Made by a program: the position numbers and the translations under genes. Below, piece after piece: positions 7,756-16,656 of a stretch of DNA of 53,934 bases. The stretch spans positions 1-53,934 of the forward strand of contig JAJFTS010000194.1 of NCBI GenBank assembly GCA_021372815.1, written 5' to 3'. A model generated the notes under the pieces. That model ran no database searches and was not told the DNA's origin. It saw nothing but the letters and a program-made list of their open reading frames with translations. How positions within the stretch are numbered: position 1 is the stretch's first letter; every line of letters begins with the position of its first letter. This stretch comes from Deltaproteobacteria bacterium. GTDB lineage: Bacteria; Desulfobacterota; Syntrophia; Syntrophales; Smithellaceae.

Positions 7756-8490
7756 ATGGGAAACTTTTGCGCACCAAAGAAGATTACAGGATGGAATCAG
7801 GGTATATATCAGGAATCAGTAACGCAGAAAGAAATGCTGGGAACTGTCCGCGAGTTAATAGATGGCCGTACATTCGCTTACGCCAAAAATGGCGCGAGCG
7901 CTTTGGCGGCTGCCAAGCTCACTCAGGGTGCCGTTTGGCAGGTTAACCAGTTGGCACAGGCAGTAAATACGGCGGCGATTGGGGATACTTCCCTTACTGT
8001 AACCGTAACCAATGCAGTAACTGCCGATCAGTATAAAGATGGCTTTATTTGGGCTTCCGATGACACCGGAGAGGGCAATATTTATGAAGTTCTTAGTAAT
8101 ACGGCGGCCTCTGGGGGTGGGGATTCAGTTTTTTATTTAAAAGACCGTATCCGCGTAGCTTTTGCTGCCGCAACAACCGTTACGATGTACGCTTGTTTGC
8201 AGAACGGCGTTATTATTTGCCCGACAACGTTGACGGCGGCGCCTGCAGGCGTTCCTTTGATTCCGGTAACAGCAGCTTATTACTTCTGGAATCAGGTCAA
8301 AGGCCCTTGCCCGGTACTGATTGATGGCACCGTGGCTATCGGCGAAGAGGTAGCACCTTCCAATGGTACGGCCGGGGCAGTTGAGGCTTTGGTTCACGCA
8401 ACCACGTTTGATACTACCGTGGGTGTCGCTATGACTGTTGACGCAACAACCGAATACGGCCTTATCAATCTGGCTATCCCGGGTTATTAA
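7756..8490 (+). CDS. Probable head-surface or decoration protein
   Basis: 244 residues from ATG 7756, which has GGAGGA nine bases upstream. An in-frame ATG at 7738 lies before that site and is unlikely. The sequence is Ala/Thr/Val-rich and beta-like throughout with no motif I can name. Its place directly after the coat gene, with a strong ribosome site and hairpins on both sides, suggests an abundant virion protein such as a capsid decoration or stabilisation protein. Inference from context only. Confidence 0.65.
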   Translation: MGNFCAPKKITGWNQGIYQESVTQKEMLGTVRELIDGRTFAYAKNGASALAAAKLTQGAVWQVNQLAQAVNTAAIGDTSLTVTVTNAVTADQYKDGFIWASDDTGEGNIYEVLSNTAASGGGDSVFYLKDRIRVAFAAATTVTMYACLQNGVIICPTTLTAAPAGVPLIPVTAAYYFWNQVKGPCPVLIDGTVAIGEEVAPSNGTAGAVEALVHATTFDTTVGVAMTVDATTEYGLINLAIPGY

Positions 8491-8501
8491 ACCATTCAAT
8501 C

Positions 8502-8548
8502 GGGGGCGTCTGGGAGGTTCCATTGCTTTTCTCCTCCTGGGCGCTCCC
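8502..8548 (+). promoter_or_regulatory. Imperfect long hairpin between head genes
   Basis: GGGGGCG-TGGGAGG (8502-8517) can pair imperfectly with CTCCTCC-GCGCTCCC (8531-8547), with a T-rich loop. There is no T tract after it. It lies just after the stop of the preceding gene and 26 bases before the next ATG. It is probably an mRNA stability or processing hairpin. Confidence 0.5.
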
Positions 8549-8573
8549 ACAAACATAGAAAGAGGTAAGAATT

Positions 8574-8840
8574 ATGGCTTTTACAGCTACTAAAACCGGC
8601 GAGCATGTAGTCGGTGATCTTCGCATGACAAGAGGAACGTACGCCAATTCCGGCGGAACGACTGGCGGAGACATCAATACCGGACTGCATCAGTGCGTGG
8701 ATATGAAATTAACGGCAAGCGGATCTTCAATCGTTGCTGATACTCCGACAATAAATGAAACATTCCCTGTGAATGGAAGTGCGGTAACAATAATCACCAC
8801 GGCGAACACCGCCGGGACATGGATAGCATTCGGTTATTAA
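8574..8840 (+). CDS. Small beta-rich virion protein
   Basis: 88 residues, Gly/Thr-rich (GTYANSGGTTGGDINTGLHQ), ending in TWIAFGY. The length, composition and place between two head genes match the small structural proteins found behind coat genes in many podophages, of the decoration or cement type. I cannot name a domain. Shine-Dalgarno AGAGG is present. Confidence 0.65.
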   Translation: MAFTATKTGEHVVGDLRMTRGTYANSGGTTGGDINTGLHQCVDMKLTASGSSIVADTPTINETFPVNGSAVTIITTANTAGTWIAFGY

Positions 8841-8856
8841 AGGAGGAATATAGACC

Positions 8857-10335
8857 ATGACAATATCGGTCACAAGTAATGAATATTCGGTCTTTGGCAA
8901 CAAGGCTATCGCTTTGGCCGATGTTGCGTTTGATTCCTCTTACCCAACGGGAGGCGAATCTTTTGACCCGGAAACTCTTTTTGGATTGCACGATGTATCC
9001 CTGGCCTTATTTGAGTCACAGCAGGGTTATTCTTTCCAATATGATTACACCAACAAGAAAATCAAGATATTTGCTCCCGCTCCCCCTATCGTTTACGAGG
9101 AAAAGCAGACACCTTCCAGTGATATTGTGACCACCAATTACCCCGCCGCTTTCTTTATCAATGCTACCCGAACCGGTAACAACAAGAAATTCCGATCAAC
9201 CGGTATTGCTTTGGCCTCTTTGTCGGACGATGAAATTTGTCTGGCTGAACAGATGGCCGCCGGCGAACGCACACAGTTGACCGTCAAGGATTATGATCGG
9301 CTGGCGGGTGATGGCGCATTTACCGGTGGAACGACGAATTGGACATTTGACGCGGCTCCCTGGACATACGGAACAAACAAACTGGCAAAAGATGCTGATG
9401 GGACAAACACATTGACCCATGACACGTTCGCTGCCGTTATTGGCCGCACTTATCGGCTGTCTTACACGATATCCAGCTGGACGGTGGGAACAGTAACGCC
9501 AACTCTCGGCGGAGTGGCCGGTACTGCGGTGGGCGCTGATGGCACTTATACCGAAGAGATTACGGCAACGACCACAGATGGGTTGGTGTTTACGCCGTCC
9601 AATACTTCCCGTTTCACGATTGATTCAATCACAGTCTACGATCTTTCTGAACCTGTTTATCTGACCTATGTTACCCAGGCATGGAAGGACGTTTGGGATA
9701 ATCTGGTGCAGGACGAAGAAGTTGCCGTAGCGACTACGGAAACAAGTCTGGCCAATGCACCAATGGCAATTATGTATGCTGACCGGACGAGCGCAACGGC
9801 AAAAGCACTGACTTTAATTGATGAAGATGACACCGCGGCATCAGGTGAAATAGCTTTTTATTTTAGTCATGCCGCAGATAATATTAAAGCCGTGCATGCT
9901 GACGAAAACAACAAAACGGTAAAAATAACCTACCTGAAAAAACCCGCCAGTGGATTCTTGTGTGACAGGCAATTCGAGAATGAAGGCGCGACGAAAGCTG
10001 GCGGAGATCCCTACACCAACACATTTGATTACCCCATTCTGATCTGGGCTTATACCGGGCAGGTTCCCATCAACGGCGGCGCTACTCAACGGCTTATTGA
10101 TTATGCCGGTACTCCGGCCGCAGGTGAAGCTGTCATTGATTGGTTTACACCAGGAGCAAGAGGGGCAGGCGCACCGGCTACGGGAACCGTTATCGGGACA
10201 AAGAGTGATGTTACGGCCACAGGTGCGGGAGTTTGGGGAACAATTAACGAAATCCAAAACCTGCAACCCCTGGAAATCAAGGATGGCGTCGATCTTTCGG
10301 GCATATCAACCCGGCTGATGCTCATCGGGGTATAA
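8857..10335 (+). CDS. Virion structural protein with an inserted beta-sandwich domain
   Basis: 492 residues. Residues 1-145 and about 265-492 look like one structural protein. Between them, at about 152-262, lies a self-contained Thr/Gly-rich unit (FTGGTTNWTF, then RTYRLSYTISSWT, then GTYTEEITAT, then FTIDSITVYDL) with the layout of carbohydrate-binding or Ig-like jelly-roll domains seen as insertions in phage proteins. The DNA before and after reads as one continuous frame. It probably sits on the capsid or collar surface; the insertion could bind host or environmental polysaccharide. Inferred. Confidence 0.7.
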   Translation: MTISVTSNEYSVFGNKAIALADVAFDSSYPTGGESFDPETLFGLHDVSLALFESQQGYSFQYDYTNKKIKIFAPAPPIVYEEKQTPSSDIVTTNYPAAFFINATRTGNNKKFRSTGIALASLSDDEICLAEQMAAGERTQLTVKDYDRLAGDGAFTGGTTNWTFDAAPWTYGTNKLAKDADGTNTLTHDTFAAVIGRTYRLSYTISSWTVGTVTPTLGGVAGTAVGADGTYTEEITATTTDGLVFTPSNTSRFTIDSITVYDLSEPVYLTYVTQAWKDVWDNLVQDEEVAVATTETSLANAPMAIMYADRTSATAKALTLIDEDDTAASGEIAFYFSHAADNIKAVHADENNKTVKITYLKKPASGFLCDRQFENEGATKAGGDPYTNTFDYPILIWAYTGQVPINGGATQRLIDYAGTPAAGEAVIDWFTPGARGAGAPATGTVIGTKSDVTATGAGVWGTINEIQNLQPLEIKDGVDLSGISTRLMLIGV

Positions 10336-10348
10336 GGAGAAAGAAAAA

Positions 10349-10786
10349 ATGAAACGATTTTCCTTAATCATAGCAATATTAATGTTTTTGTTTGTCCCGG
10401 CGTGTCTCTGGGCGGCGGGGTCCTCGTGCGTTATCACGTACAGCAATACCGTACCGGTAGAGAAAATAGTTTTTACCTGCACGGGTGATGACGCGAATGG
10501 AACTTTTCCGAGCGTAGAAACCAAATCACTCCACGGCTGGATATTGGCAGTTGAAACCAATCCCGGCAGCACCGGTCCGACGGATAATTATGATATCGTT
10601 TATAATACCTCAACGGGTGTGGATGTTATGGGCGGCAATACCATGAACCGGGATGTAGCCAACACCGAACGGGCAGTTCCTGCGGTATCGGGATGGGTGG
10701 ATGGAACGATTACACAGGTCGTCACGAATGCGTCTGTCAATTCAGCTACGTTTACCAGTACGATCTGGTTCTGGAGGCAAGAATAA
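10349..10786 (+). CDS. Exported beta-rich protein with signal peptide
   Basis: 145 residues. MKRFSLIIAILMFLFVPACL followed by WAAG is a clear Sec signal peptide with a cleavage site after AWA-type residues near 22. The mature part is Thr/Ser/Asn-rich and beta-like, with Cys residues at about 27 and 39. The stop overlaps the next start by one base. A signal peptide on a gene in the virion block is odd; the product may be periplasmic or secreted and not packaged. Confidence 0.65.
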   Translation: MKRFSLIIAILMFLFVPACLWAAGSSCVITYSNTVPVEKIVFTCTGDDANGTFPSVETKSLHGWILAVETNPGSTGPTDNYDIVYNTSTGVDVMGGNTMNRDVANTERAVPAVSGWVDGTITQVVTNASVNSATFTSTIWFWRQE

Positions 10787-12123
10787 TGAAGAAATATATC
10801 CTCTCTGTTCTCGTATTGCTTTTTGTGGCGACACAAAGTATCGCCGCCGGGCCTCCGCCATTTATTTTACCGCCGGCAGGGGCGGCAACTACCCTTGAAG
10901 GCCACGCAGCGAGTTATTTTCAGGTTGCTCATGCGGCTCTTTCGAGTATTGGGGGTCTAACCGAGAGTGCTGGAGGTTTTCCTTACTTTACGGCAGATGA
11001 CACATGGGCAGTTCTGGGGATAGGAACAGCTTATCAGATATTGCATGTTAATTCTGGCGCAACGGCTCCCGACTGGACTTCTACATTAGGATCGTCTTCA
11101 ACCAGGCTAACAATGGGTTATTTTACTAATCTGGAAATTACCAATTCCCCCACGGTCAATGGCACTGCTTTGTCGGCTCTTTATCAGCCACTTGATTCCA
11201 CTTTAACCGGGCTGGCAGGTATTGCAATAACGGTTGATGGAGATAATGTAACATTTCCTGGTGCGATTATTACAACTGCGACTGATGGTAGCAGAAAATT
11301 AGCGGTGCTTGCGAATACGGTAGGTGTTGACGCTACTTCTGACGCATTTGAACTATACCCGGATAGCGACGATCTGTGGAAGTTAAATCAGCATGGAACT
11401 GAGTATACTTTTGTTCTTAATGGCCTTGCTTCTACAAATTTGATTATTCCTTCATCGAACTCCGATCCCGAAACTACAACTGGTACAATTAAGCATGACT
11501 CCACTGACACTAATGCTGCATCGGATGGATCAATTAAAGTATTTACCGGAAATCACGTAAATACTCTTGTCAGCGCAACGGCTGTTGCTGATGATTCCTA
11601 TACGATTATTACTAAAACAGAGTATATCCCCATAGCATACGCTGAAGATGGGGCTGCGGCTCCTGCGGCTGCGTCAGTGTGGGCTGATACGCGCAAAGCA
11701 AAAATAAGAGTGTTTGCGGCTGATGCAGACGATGATGTTGAAATTCATTGGATGGTACCCGATGATTATGTTGGCGGCATTAAATTTAGGGTTGTTGGGT
11801 TTGTAGATAACGCGACGGCTCCGGCAAACACAGAAACGGTTATTTTGAATTTAGCGGGATGTTCTGTTGGAAATTCTGATGATGGTGGTTGTACGCTTGG
11901 AACAGGGGTTGATTCAACGTTCACTGCTGATGCCACTTATGCACAACACGATAGATGGTCGTCCGCATGGTCAAATGAAATTACAGTAACTAATATTGTC
12001 GCTGGTGAAAGCGCCATGTTAAAACTTTTTAGGGACGTAGATGATACGTACGGGCAGGGCATTGGCGTTGCTGGTATAGAAATCAAATACAAAGCCAGAG
12101 TCTTAATGGCAGATAGGTACTAA
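10786..12123 (+). CDS. Exported fibre-like structural protein
   Basis: 445 residues from ATG 10786. The longer frame from 10693 lies in the preceding gene and is ignored. Residues 1-20 are a Sec signal peptide (MKKYILSVLVLLFVATQSIA). A Pro/Gly-rich linker follows. Next is a repeat-like segment (LGSSSTRLTMGYFTNLEITN, then LYQPLDSTLTGLAG), typical of phage fibre shafts, and a beta-sandwich C-terminal half. It looks like a fibre or appendage protein fused to an export signal. GGAGG precedes the start. Confidence 0.65.
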   Translation: MKKYILSVLVLLFVATQSIAAGPPPFILPPAGAATTLEGHAASYFQVAHAALSSIGGLTESAGGFPYFTADDTWAVLGIGTAYQILHVNSGATAPDWTSTLGSSSTRLTMGYFTNLEITNSPTVNGTALSALYQPLDSTLTGLAGIAITVDGDNVTFPGAIITTATDGSRKLAVLANTVGVDATSDAFELYPDSDDLWKLNQHGTEYTFVLNGLASTNLIIPSSNSDPETTTGTIKHDSTDTNAASDGSIKVFTGNHVNTLVSATAVADDSYTIITKTEYIPIAYAEDGAAAPAAASVWADTRKAKIRVFAADADDDVEIHWMVPDDYVGGIKFRVVGFVDNATAPANTETVILNLAGCSVGNSDDGGCTLGTGVDSTFTADATYAQHDRWSSAWSNEITVTNIVAGESAMLKLFRDVDDTYGQGIGVAGIEIKYKARVLMADRY

Positions 12124-12164
12124 ATTAAAGCTTGGAACTAGCTATACCGATAGATATATTAAGT

Positions 12165-12182
12165 CTATATCAAAAGATATAG
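12165..12182 (+). promoter_or_regulatory. Small perfect hairpin in the gap before the beta-helix genes
   Basis: CTATATC-AAAA-GATATAG, a seven-pair stem with an AAAA loop, in an 89-base AT-rich gap. No T run follows on either strand. It may mark an mRNA boundary or a protein-binding palindrome. Base composition drops here, consistent with acquisition of the following gene. Confidence 0.4.
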
Positions 12183-12212
12183 ATTAATCCAGATAAAGGG
12201 GTAGGGGGTAAT

Positions 12213-13814
12213 ATGAAAAGTAAAAAACAAAAGTTATTTAACAGTTTTGTGGTGGTTGGGAATGAAGCAAATTTAAAAAATAAATTGTTCGGCAAAACAT
12301 CACACATAAATTGTACCTTATTAATCATTCTCTTTATCGCATTAGCATTTCCTTGTTTATGCTTTGCAGAAGATATTTACATTGCTCAAACTTCTACTGG
12401 TTCAAGTACAGGTGTGGCCTGCGCTAATGCTCATGGTTCCGATTGGTTCAACAATGAAAGTCATTGGGCTAATCCGAAACAATCTGGTGCGATAGGCCCA
12501 GGAGATACTATCCATTTATGCGGGACAATCAGTACTACCCTTAGACCCCGAAATAGCGGCTCATCCGGTTCACCTATAACGATTTTGTGGGAAACCAATG
12601 CGAAACTAAGCCAGCCCGCAGCGACGCTTATCTTTGCGCAAGACTTAGCATATATTATTTTTGATGGTGGTACTAACGGTATCATTGAAAACACTGACAA
12701 TGGTGATGGATTGGGAAATCAACTGGGTACGGCGGGAATTTATGCAAATGGTTCCTCGAATATGGAAATAAAAAATCTAACCTTCCAAAATATATATGTT
12801 AAAAACGGTTTGGGCAACACACCAGATTTGACTGTAGGGGGCGCGATTTATTTCAACAAAACTGGCAATAATGTATTGATTCACGATAATACTTTTCATG
12901 ATGTTTGCTGGACTGTAATAGTTGGATCATTAACCCCCGTTACCGGATTTAAGTTCTATAATAACAATCTTTATAATTATGATCATGGTGTGGCAGGATT
13001 GTGCAATTTAAACGGTGCAAGTATATATAACAACCACTTCGGAACAACAGCAAAATGGGATACGACTTCAAATGAATGGCATCACGATGGTATCCACGTC
13101 TTTTTTGACTCAACTGGTTCAGTATCCGATGTGAATATTTACAACAATCTATTTGATGGAGATTGGGGAATTAATAACACGGCCCATATATTTCTTGAGT
13201 GTGATTGGTCACACTCAAATATCAATGCTTGCAGCGGATTCAATATTTATAATAATGTTTTTATCCAGTATCCTGGCAACTATTTGAATAATGGGTTTTT
13301 GGTGGCTAAAGGACTGGATTTTTCTATTTATAATAATACGTTTTTGGGGTCAGGCGTCACAAATAGTACAGCAATCATATCACAGGGATCAGGTACCGCG
13401 TTTAAAAATAACATTGTAAGCGGAGTCACGACTTTTGTTAATTTCACGAATCTTGCTGCTGGGGGATTAAACAATAATTTATACGCGAATCACACAAGCG
13501 GAGGCACTTACCCATATGGACTAAATGGTACAGGTTATACGAGTATTGCTGCATGGAAAACGGCTACAGGGCAAGATGGAAATTCTTCTCAGGTGGCGGA
13601 TGCACAACTTGATGTAAACGGTTACTTATTATCAGGTTCTCCCGCAATCGGTGCCGGTGCAGAGTTATCAACATATTTTACTACGGATAAAAGTGGTTCC
13701 TCCCGTCCTCAAGGTTCTGCATGGGACATCGGCGCGTACGAATACACATATGAAGGAGCTAAACAGAAATTCACCGGAAACATAATGATTGGCGGGGCTG
13801 GCTTATTTAATTAG
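12213..13814 (+). CDS. Exported right-handed beta-helix protein (tail-spike/lyase-like)
   Basis: 533 residues. A basic N-terminus of about 30 residues precedes a hydrophobic segment (CTLLIILFIALAFPCLCFAE) that reads as a signal peptide with a late start, cleaved after CFA. The mature part has many short repeats with Asn ladders (YNNNLYNYDH, IYNNLFDG, IYNNVF, IYNNTFLG), diagnostic of a pectate-lyase-like parallel beta-helix, and ends with SSRPQGSAWDIGAYEY, a usual ending of this family. It is probably a polysaccharide-binding or degrading spike. The export signal suggests secretion instead of, or before, assembly. Confidence 0.75.
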   Translation: MKSKKQKLFNSFVVVGNEANLKNKLFGKTSHINCTLLIILFIALAFPCLCFAEDIYIAQTSTGSSTGVACANAHGSDWFNNESHWANPKQSGAIGPGDTIHLCGTISTTLRPRNSGSSGSPITILWETNAKLSQPAATLIFAQDLAYIIFDGGTNGIIENTDNGDGLGNQLGTAGIYANGSSNMEIKNLTFQNIYVKNGLGNTPDLTVGGAIYFNKTGNNVLIHDNTFHDVCWTVIVGSLTPVTGFKFYNNNLYNYDHGVAGLCNLNGASIYNNHFGTTAKWDTTSNEWHHDGIHVFFDSTGSVSDVNIYNNLFDGDWGINNTAHIFLECDWSHSNINACSGFNIYNNVFIQYPGNYLNNGFLVAKGLDFSIYNNTFLGSGVTNSTAIISQGSGTAFKNNIVSGVTTFVNFTNLAAGGLNNNLYANHTSGGTYPYGLNGTGYTSIAAWKTATGQDGNSSQVADAQLDVNGYLLSGSPAIGAGAELSTYFTTDKSGSSRPQGSAWDIGAYEYTYEGAKQKFTGNIMIGGAGLFN

Positions 13815-13822
13815 GAGGACAA

Positions 13823-15618
13823 ATGGGAAAGATAAAGAGAATATTTTTAGCAATATTGCTTCTACTGGTCACCTGCAACGGGTGGGCGGCAACGTATTAC
13901 GTCAAGACAGGCGGCAATGACTCAGCAGCCGGAACTTCTGATGGTACGGCATGGGCGCATTGTCCGGGGATGGTTGGCTGGTCGGGAGCAGCTATACTAG
14001 CGCCAGGAGATACGATTAAATTCCGCTCGCAGGATTCATGGAATGCTAGTGATAGTTTTTTAATGATTTCTACTGCAGGAACTACGGGGTCAAGAATAAC
14101 CTATGACGGTTCTTCATATGGTACAGGGACAAAAGCTACTTTTCTAGTTACCGGTAGATCATCTTTATATGCTGTTGTGCAAATACGCGTAAGCAATATA
14201 ACTTTTACCGGATTCAAAGTTGATACTAACAAGTTTCCGTTAAGCGGGATTGCCGTTGGTTATTCCAGTCCATCGCCTGCTGGAGATATAGAAAACATAA
14301 CTGTCAGTGAATGCGAAGTTACTATGGGCCAAACCGAGGACGGTTGGGTAGTAACTTCTCCTTATGACGGGCTAAAATATATAAGCAGATGTTCCAGTTC
14401 TAACGGTTGTACGTCTACGCCTCGTCCGGGAGACGGTGTTAATTGGAGTTATTATTGGGATTTATATGAGGGTGACAGATCGGCGGATTGCACATGGTCT
14501 GTTTCCGGCACGTATTTTGGCAGGGAATGGTATTATTCTTCCATCCGTCGGCGCGTGGAGGTATTACAAGCAGCAATATTCTTATAGAGAATAATTATGT
14601 CCACGATGTTGGGCATGAGGGGATTCCGGCGTATCCTCAATGGGGGTCATATGTAAACTCAATTGATGGTATAGTTATAAGGGGAAACAGGGTTATAAAT
14701 ACCGGTCAGGCGCTTACGACATTGAAAAGTCAAACCACCGGAGAGTATACCAGAACGGACGCGGTAGAACGCAAAAGTTGCATTGATCTGGTGAACGATG
14801 TGGACAACGCTACCATTGAGTTTAATTATTGCGAAAACGGCGGTGTTTTAACGATTGGAGCTTACAATTACGACTGTCCGGGTGAGTGTAATCAATACGC
14901 GGATAACTACACTATAAGATATAATATTTTGAAAAATACTATTTTCGCCATTAACGCAGCCGGAAATCATAACATGACTGGCTATGGATCTTTTTATGGA
15001 AACTTATTGATGGAATGCTACGTATCTTGGGGAGGTAACGACTTTAACTCAAAGTCGCATAAAATATATAATAATACGATTTATGTTACCACTACACACG
15101 GTGTTTATCACACCGATGCGTGTTATAACCAAGAAAATGTTGAGTTCAAAAATAACATAATCTATCAAAACGGTGCTAGCGCGGGATATTTTAATATCAA
15201 AGACCAAAGTGATTGCATGGTTCCATCGCAAAAAAGTAATAATTTGTATTATCGAAAAATAGGTACTACTGCGGTAGACGGAGGCGCTTCTGATTATACA
15301 ATAGCTCAAATCGCCGCAGGATTGTATGACACTAATGCCAAAACCATCGATCCGTTTTTCACAGGTGGCGATCTTCCAACAGGGTTCACCAACAACCGTC
15401 CTAACACCAATTATTTTCTGCCGGAGACAGGCAGTCTGGCATATTATAACGGCACGGCGACATTGACCCCGACAGTGGATATCCGGGGCTATCCATATTC
15501 CCGTTCATCTCCTGCCATCGGCGCGTATGAGCGGATACTAGGGAATCCGGCGAACATCGGCGCTGTAGGGGCGACTGCGCGGCCTGGTGTCGGAGCTGCG
15601 GCAACAATAGGGAATTAA
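13823..15618 (+). pseudogene. Second exported beta-helix spike, split by a frameshift
   Basis: The first frame (13823-14587) starts with a signal peptide (FLAILLLLVTCNGWAA) followed by TYYVKTGGNDSAAGTSDGTA, the usual opening of beta-helix phage proteins. It runs out at 14587. The sense continues in another frame from about 14545 (ARGGITSSNILIENNYVHDV) to 15618, ending with RSSPAIGAYERI. A net loss of one base near 14540-14550 explains the break. It could be a natural mutation, an assembly error, or a -1 frameshift; no classic slippery heptamer is seen. Intact length would be about 598 residues. Confidence 0.75.
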
Positions 15619-15635
15619 AAAAGGAAAATTATCAA

Positions 15636-15809
15636 ATGACATTCGATTTCAACACCGGCATTCTTACTGTGATTCTTGTTCTCGTGGCCTGGGTAAAAGC
15701 TGATCTGGCCAGTGTATGGAAGCGACTCAACAACCATACGCACGTTGTCGAGTGTGATGATAAAAACTGCAACGTAAAAATGAACGGCGTTGTTTTGAAG
15801 GGGGAATGA
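15636..15809 (+). CDS. 57-residue membrane protein
   Basis: ATG 15636. Residues about 7-20 (TGILTVILVLVAWV) form one membrane span, followed by a charged tail with two Cys (VVECDDKNCNVK). The stop overlaps the next start (ATGA). Together with the lipoprotein gene downstream this resembles a spanin or holin cassette, but no family is certain. Shine-Dalgarno AAAAGG. Confidence 0.6.
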   Translation: MTFDFNTGILTVILVLVAWVKADLASVWKRLNNHTHVVECDDKNCNVKMNGVVLKGE

Positions 15810-16027
15810 TGAAAAAACTCATTGTCTTATTTTTAGCTTTGGCCTTATTCGGCTGTGCTCATGCCCGGTATCAGGACGGTAGCAGAGTTGCCGAATATAC
15901 CAGCTTGTGCCGGACAGCGGATGTTATCAATGTGGATCTTAATCAGGGCACGGTGAAGGTTGAAGGGCAGAAGATAGACGCGAAAGTGCTTGAGGCAATC
16001 ACGCAGTTTTTAAAGGCGATACAATGA
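15806..16027 (+). CDS. Small outer-membrane lipoprotein
   Basis: 73 residues. KKLIVLFLALALFGCAHA has a lipobox (LFGC) with the lipidated Cys at about 17. The mature part is about 56 residues. ATG at 15806 and 15809 are both possible. The small size and overlap with an upstream membrane protein fit the o-spanin of a two-gene spanin pair, needed to break the Gram-negative outer membrane, though it lacks the Pro-rich character of Rz1. Inferred. Confidence 0.65.
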   Translation: MMKKLIVLFLALALFGCAHARYQDGSRVAEYTSLCRTADVINVDLNQGTVKVEGQKIDAKVLEAITQFLKAIQ

Positions 16028-16464
16028 AAACGCAAGTCAGAGGCACAATAAAGATCGAACGGATGCCAGGATGCAGTCTTGTCCGTACAATCGCGCCTTT
16101 CCCGTTCTATTCGGCGATTCTGAAACGCTGGTCGGAGATTCCCCTGGGCTTTATCTACGATGAGGAGTCCGTTCCTGTTTTGCGCGGCACGAACCCCGAA
16201 GCCGGTGCAATCCATGATTACCTCTGCCGCAAAGACAGTGATCCGGTCGTGGATAAACTGACGGCGGCACTGGTATACAGAGAATTTATCGCATATTACA
16301 ATTCAATAGAGCCGCAGCAGACCAACAAAATCAAAGCATATCTCAATTCCGTTTACGATTATATCAAGATGCGGATTAAGCCGGACGCCGTTATCGTCGC
16401 GCCCGGTTATTTCCATAAATTGCCGGTAATGGCGACGCTGGAACAAGTACAGAAGGCATTATGA
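16024..16464 (+). CDS. DUF1353-like phage protein
   Basis: 146 residues. The segments IPLGFIYDEESVPVL and GAIHDYLCRKDSDPVVDKLT match the DUF1353 pattern (a Gly-Phe-x-(T/Y)-D-x-x-S-V-P stretch followed by an Ala-x-x-His-Asp-Tyr-Leu motif). Family members are common in phage tail/lysis regions but their function is unknown. Overlaps its neighbours by four bases on each side, so it is in a tight operon with the lipoprotein and the next membrane protein. Confidence 0.8.
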   Translation: MKTQVRGTIKIERMPGCSLVRTIAPFPFYSAILKRWSEIPLGFIYDEESVPVLRGTNPEAGAIHDYLCRKDSDPVVDKLTAALVYREFIAYYNSIEPQQTNKIKAYLNSVYDYIKMRIKPDAVIVAPGYFHKLPVMATLEQVQKAL

Positions 16465-16643
16465 TTTACACAAACCAATGGCTTATTGAGCTCATTAAAG
16501 AAAACTGGATGGGGATGATACTTTTTTATAGTATTACCCGTGCAATGTTCCCGAACAGCAAAATATTAACAGCTATCGGGGAATCTTTTTCAAATCTTTT
16601 TCCTGTTTTCAAGAAAAAAGGGGAATCACCATTACCGCAATAA
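16461..16643 (+). CDS. 60-residue membrane-associated protein (holin candidate)
   Basis: The product has an amphipathic or weakly hydrophobic first half (LIELIKENWMGMILFYSITRAMF) and a basic tail (PVFKKKGESPLPQ). One membrane span is plausible. Its place after the lipoprotein and DUF1353 genes makes a holin role possible. The evidence is position and composition only. Confidence 0.5.
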   Translation: MIYTNQWLIELIKENWMGMILFYSITRAMFPNSKILTAIGESFSNLFPVFKKKGESPLPQ

Positions 16644-16656
16644 GGAGTTATTAAGC

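Noticed and set aside
10693-10785. N-terminal extension of the fibre-like protein
   Set aside because: It overlaps the preceding gene and would bury a perfect signal peptide; ATG 10786 has GGAGG upstream.
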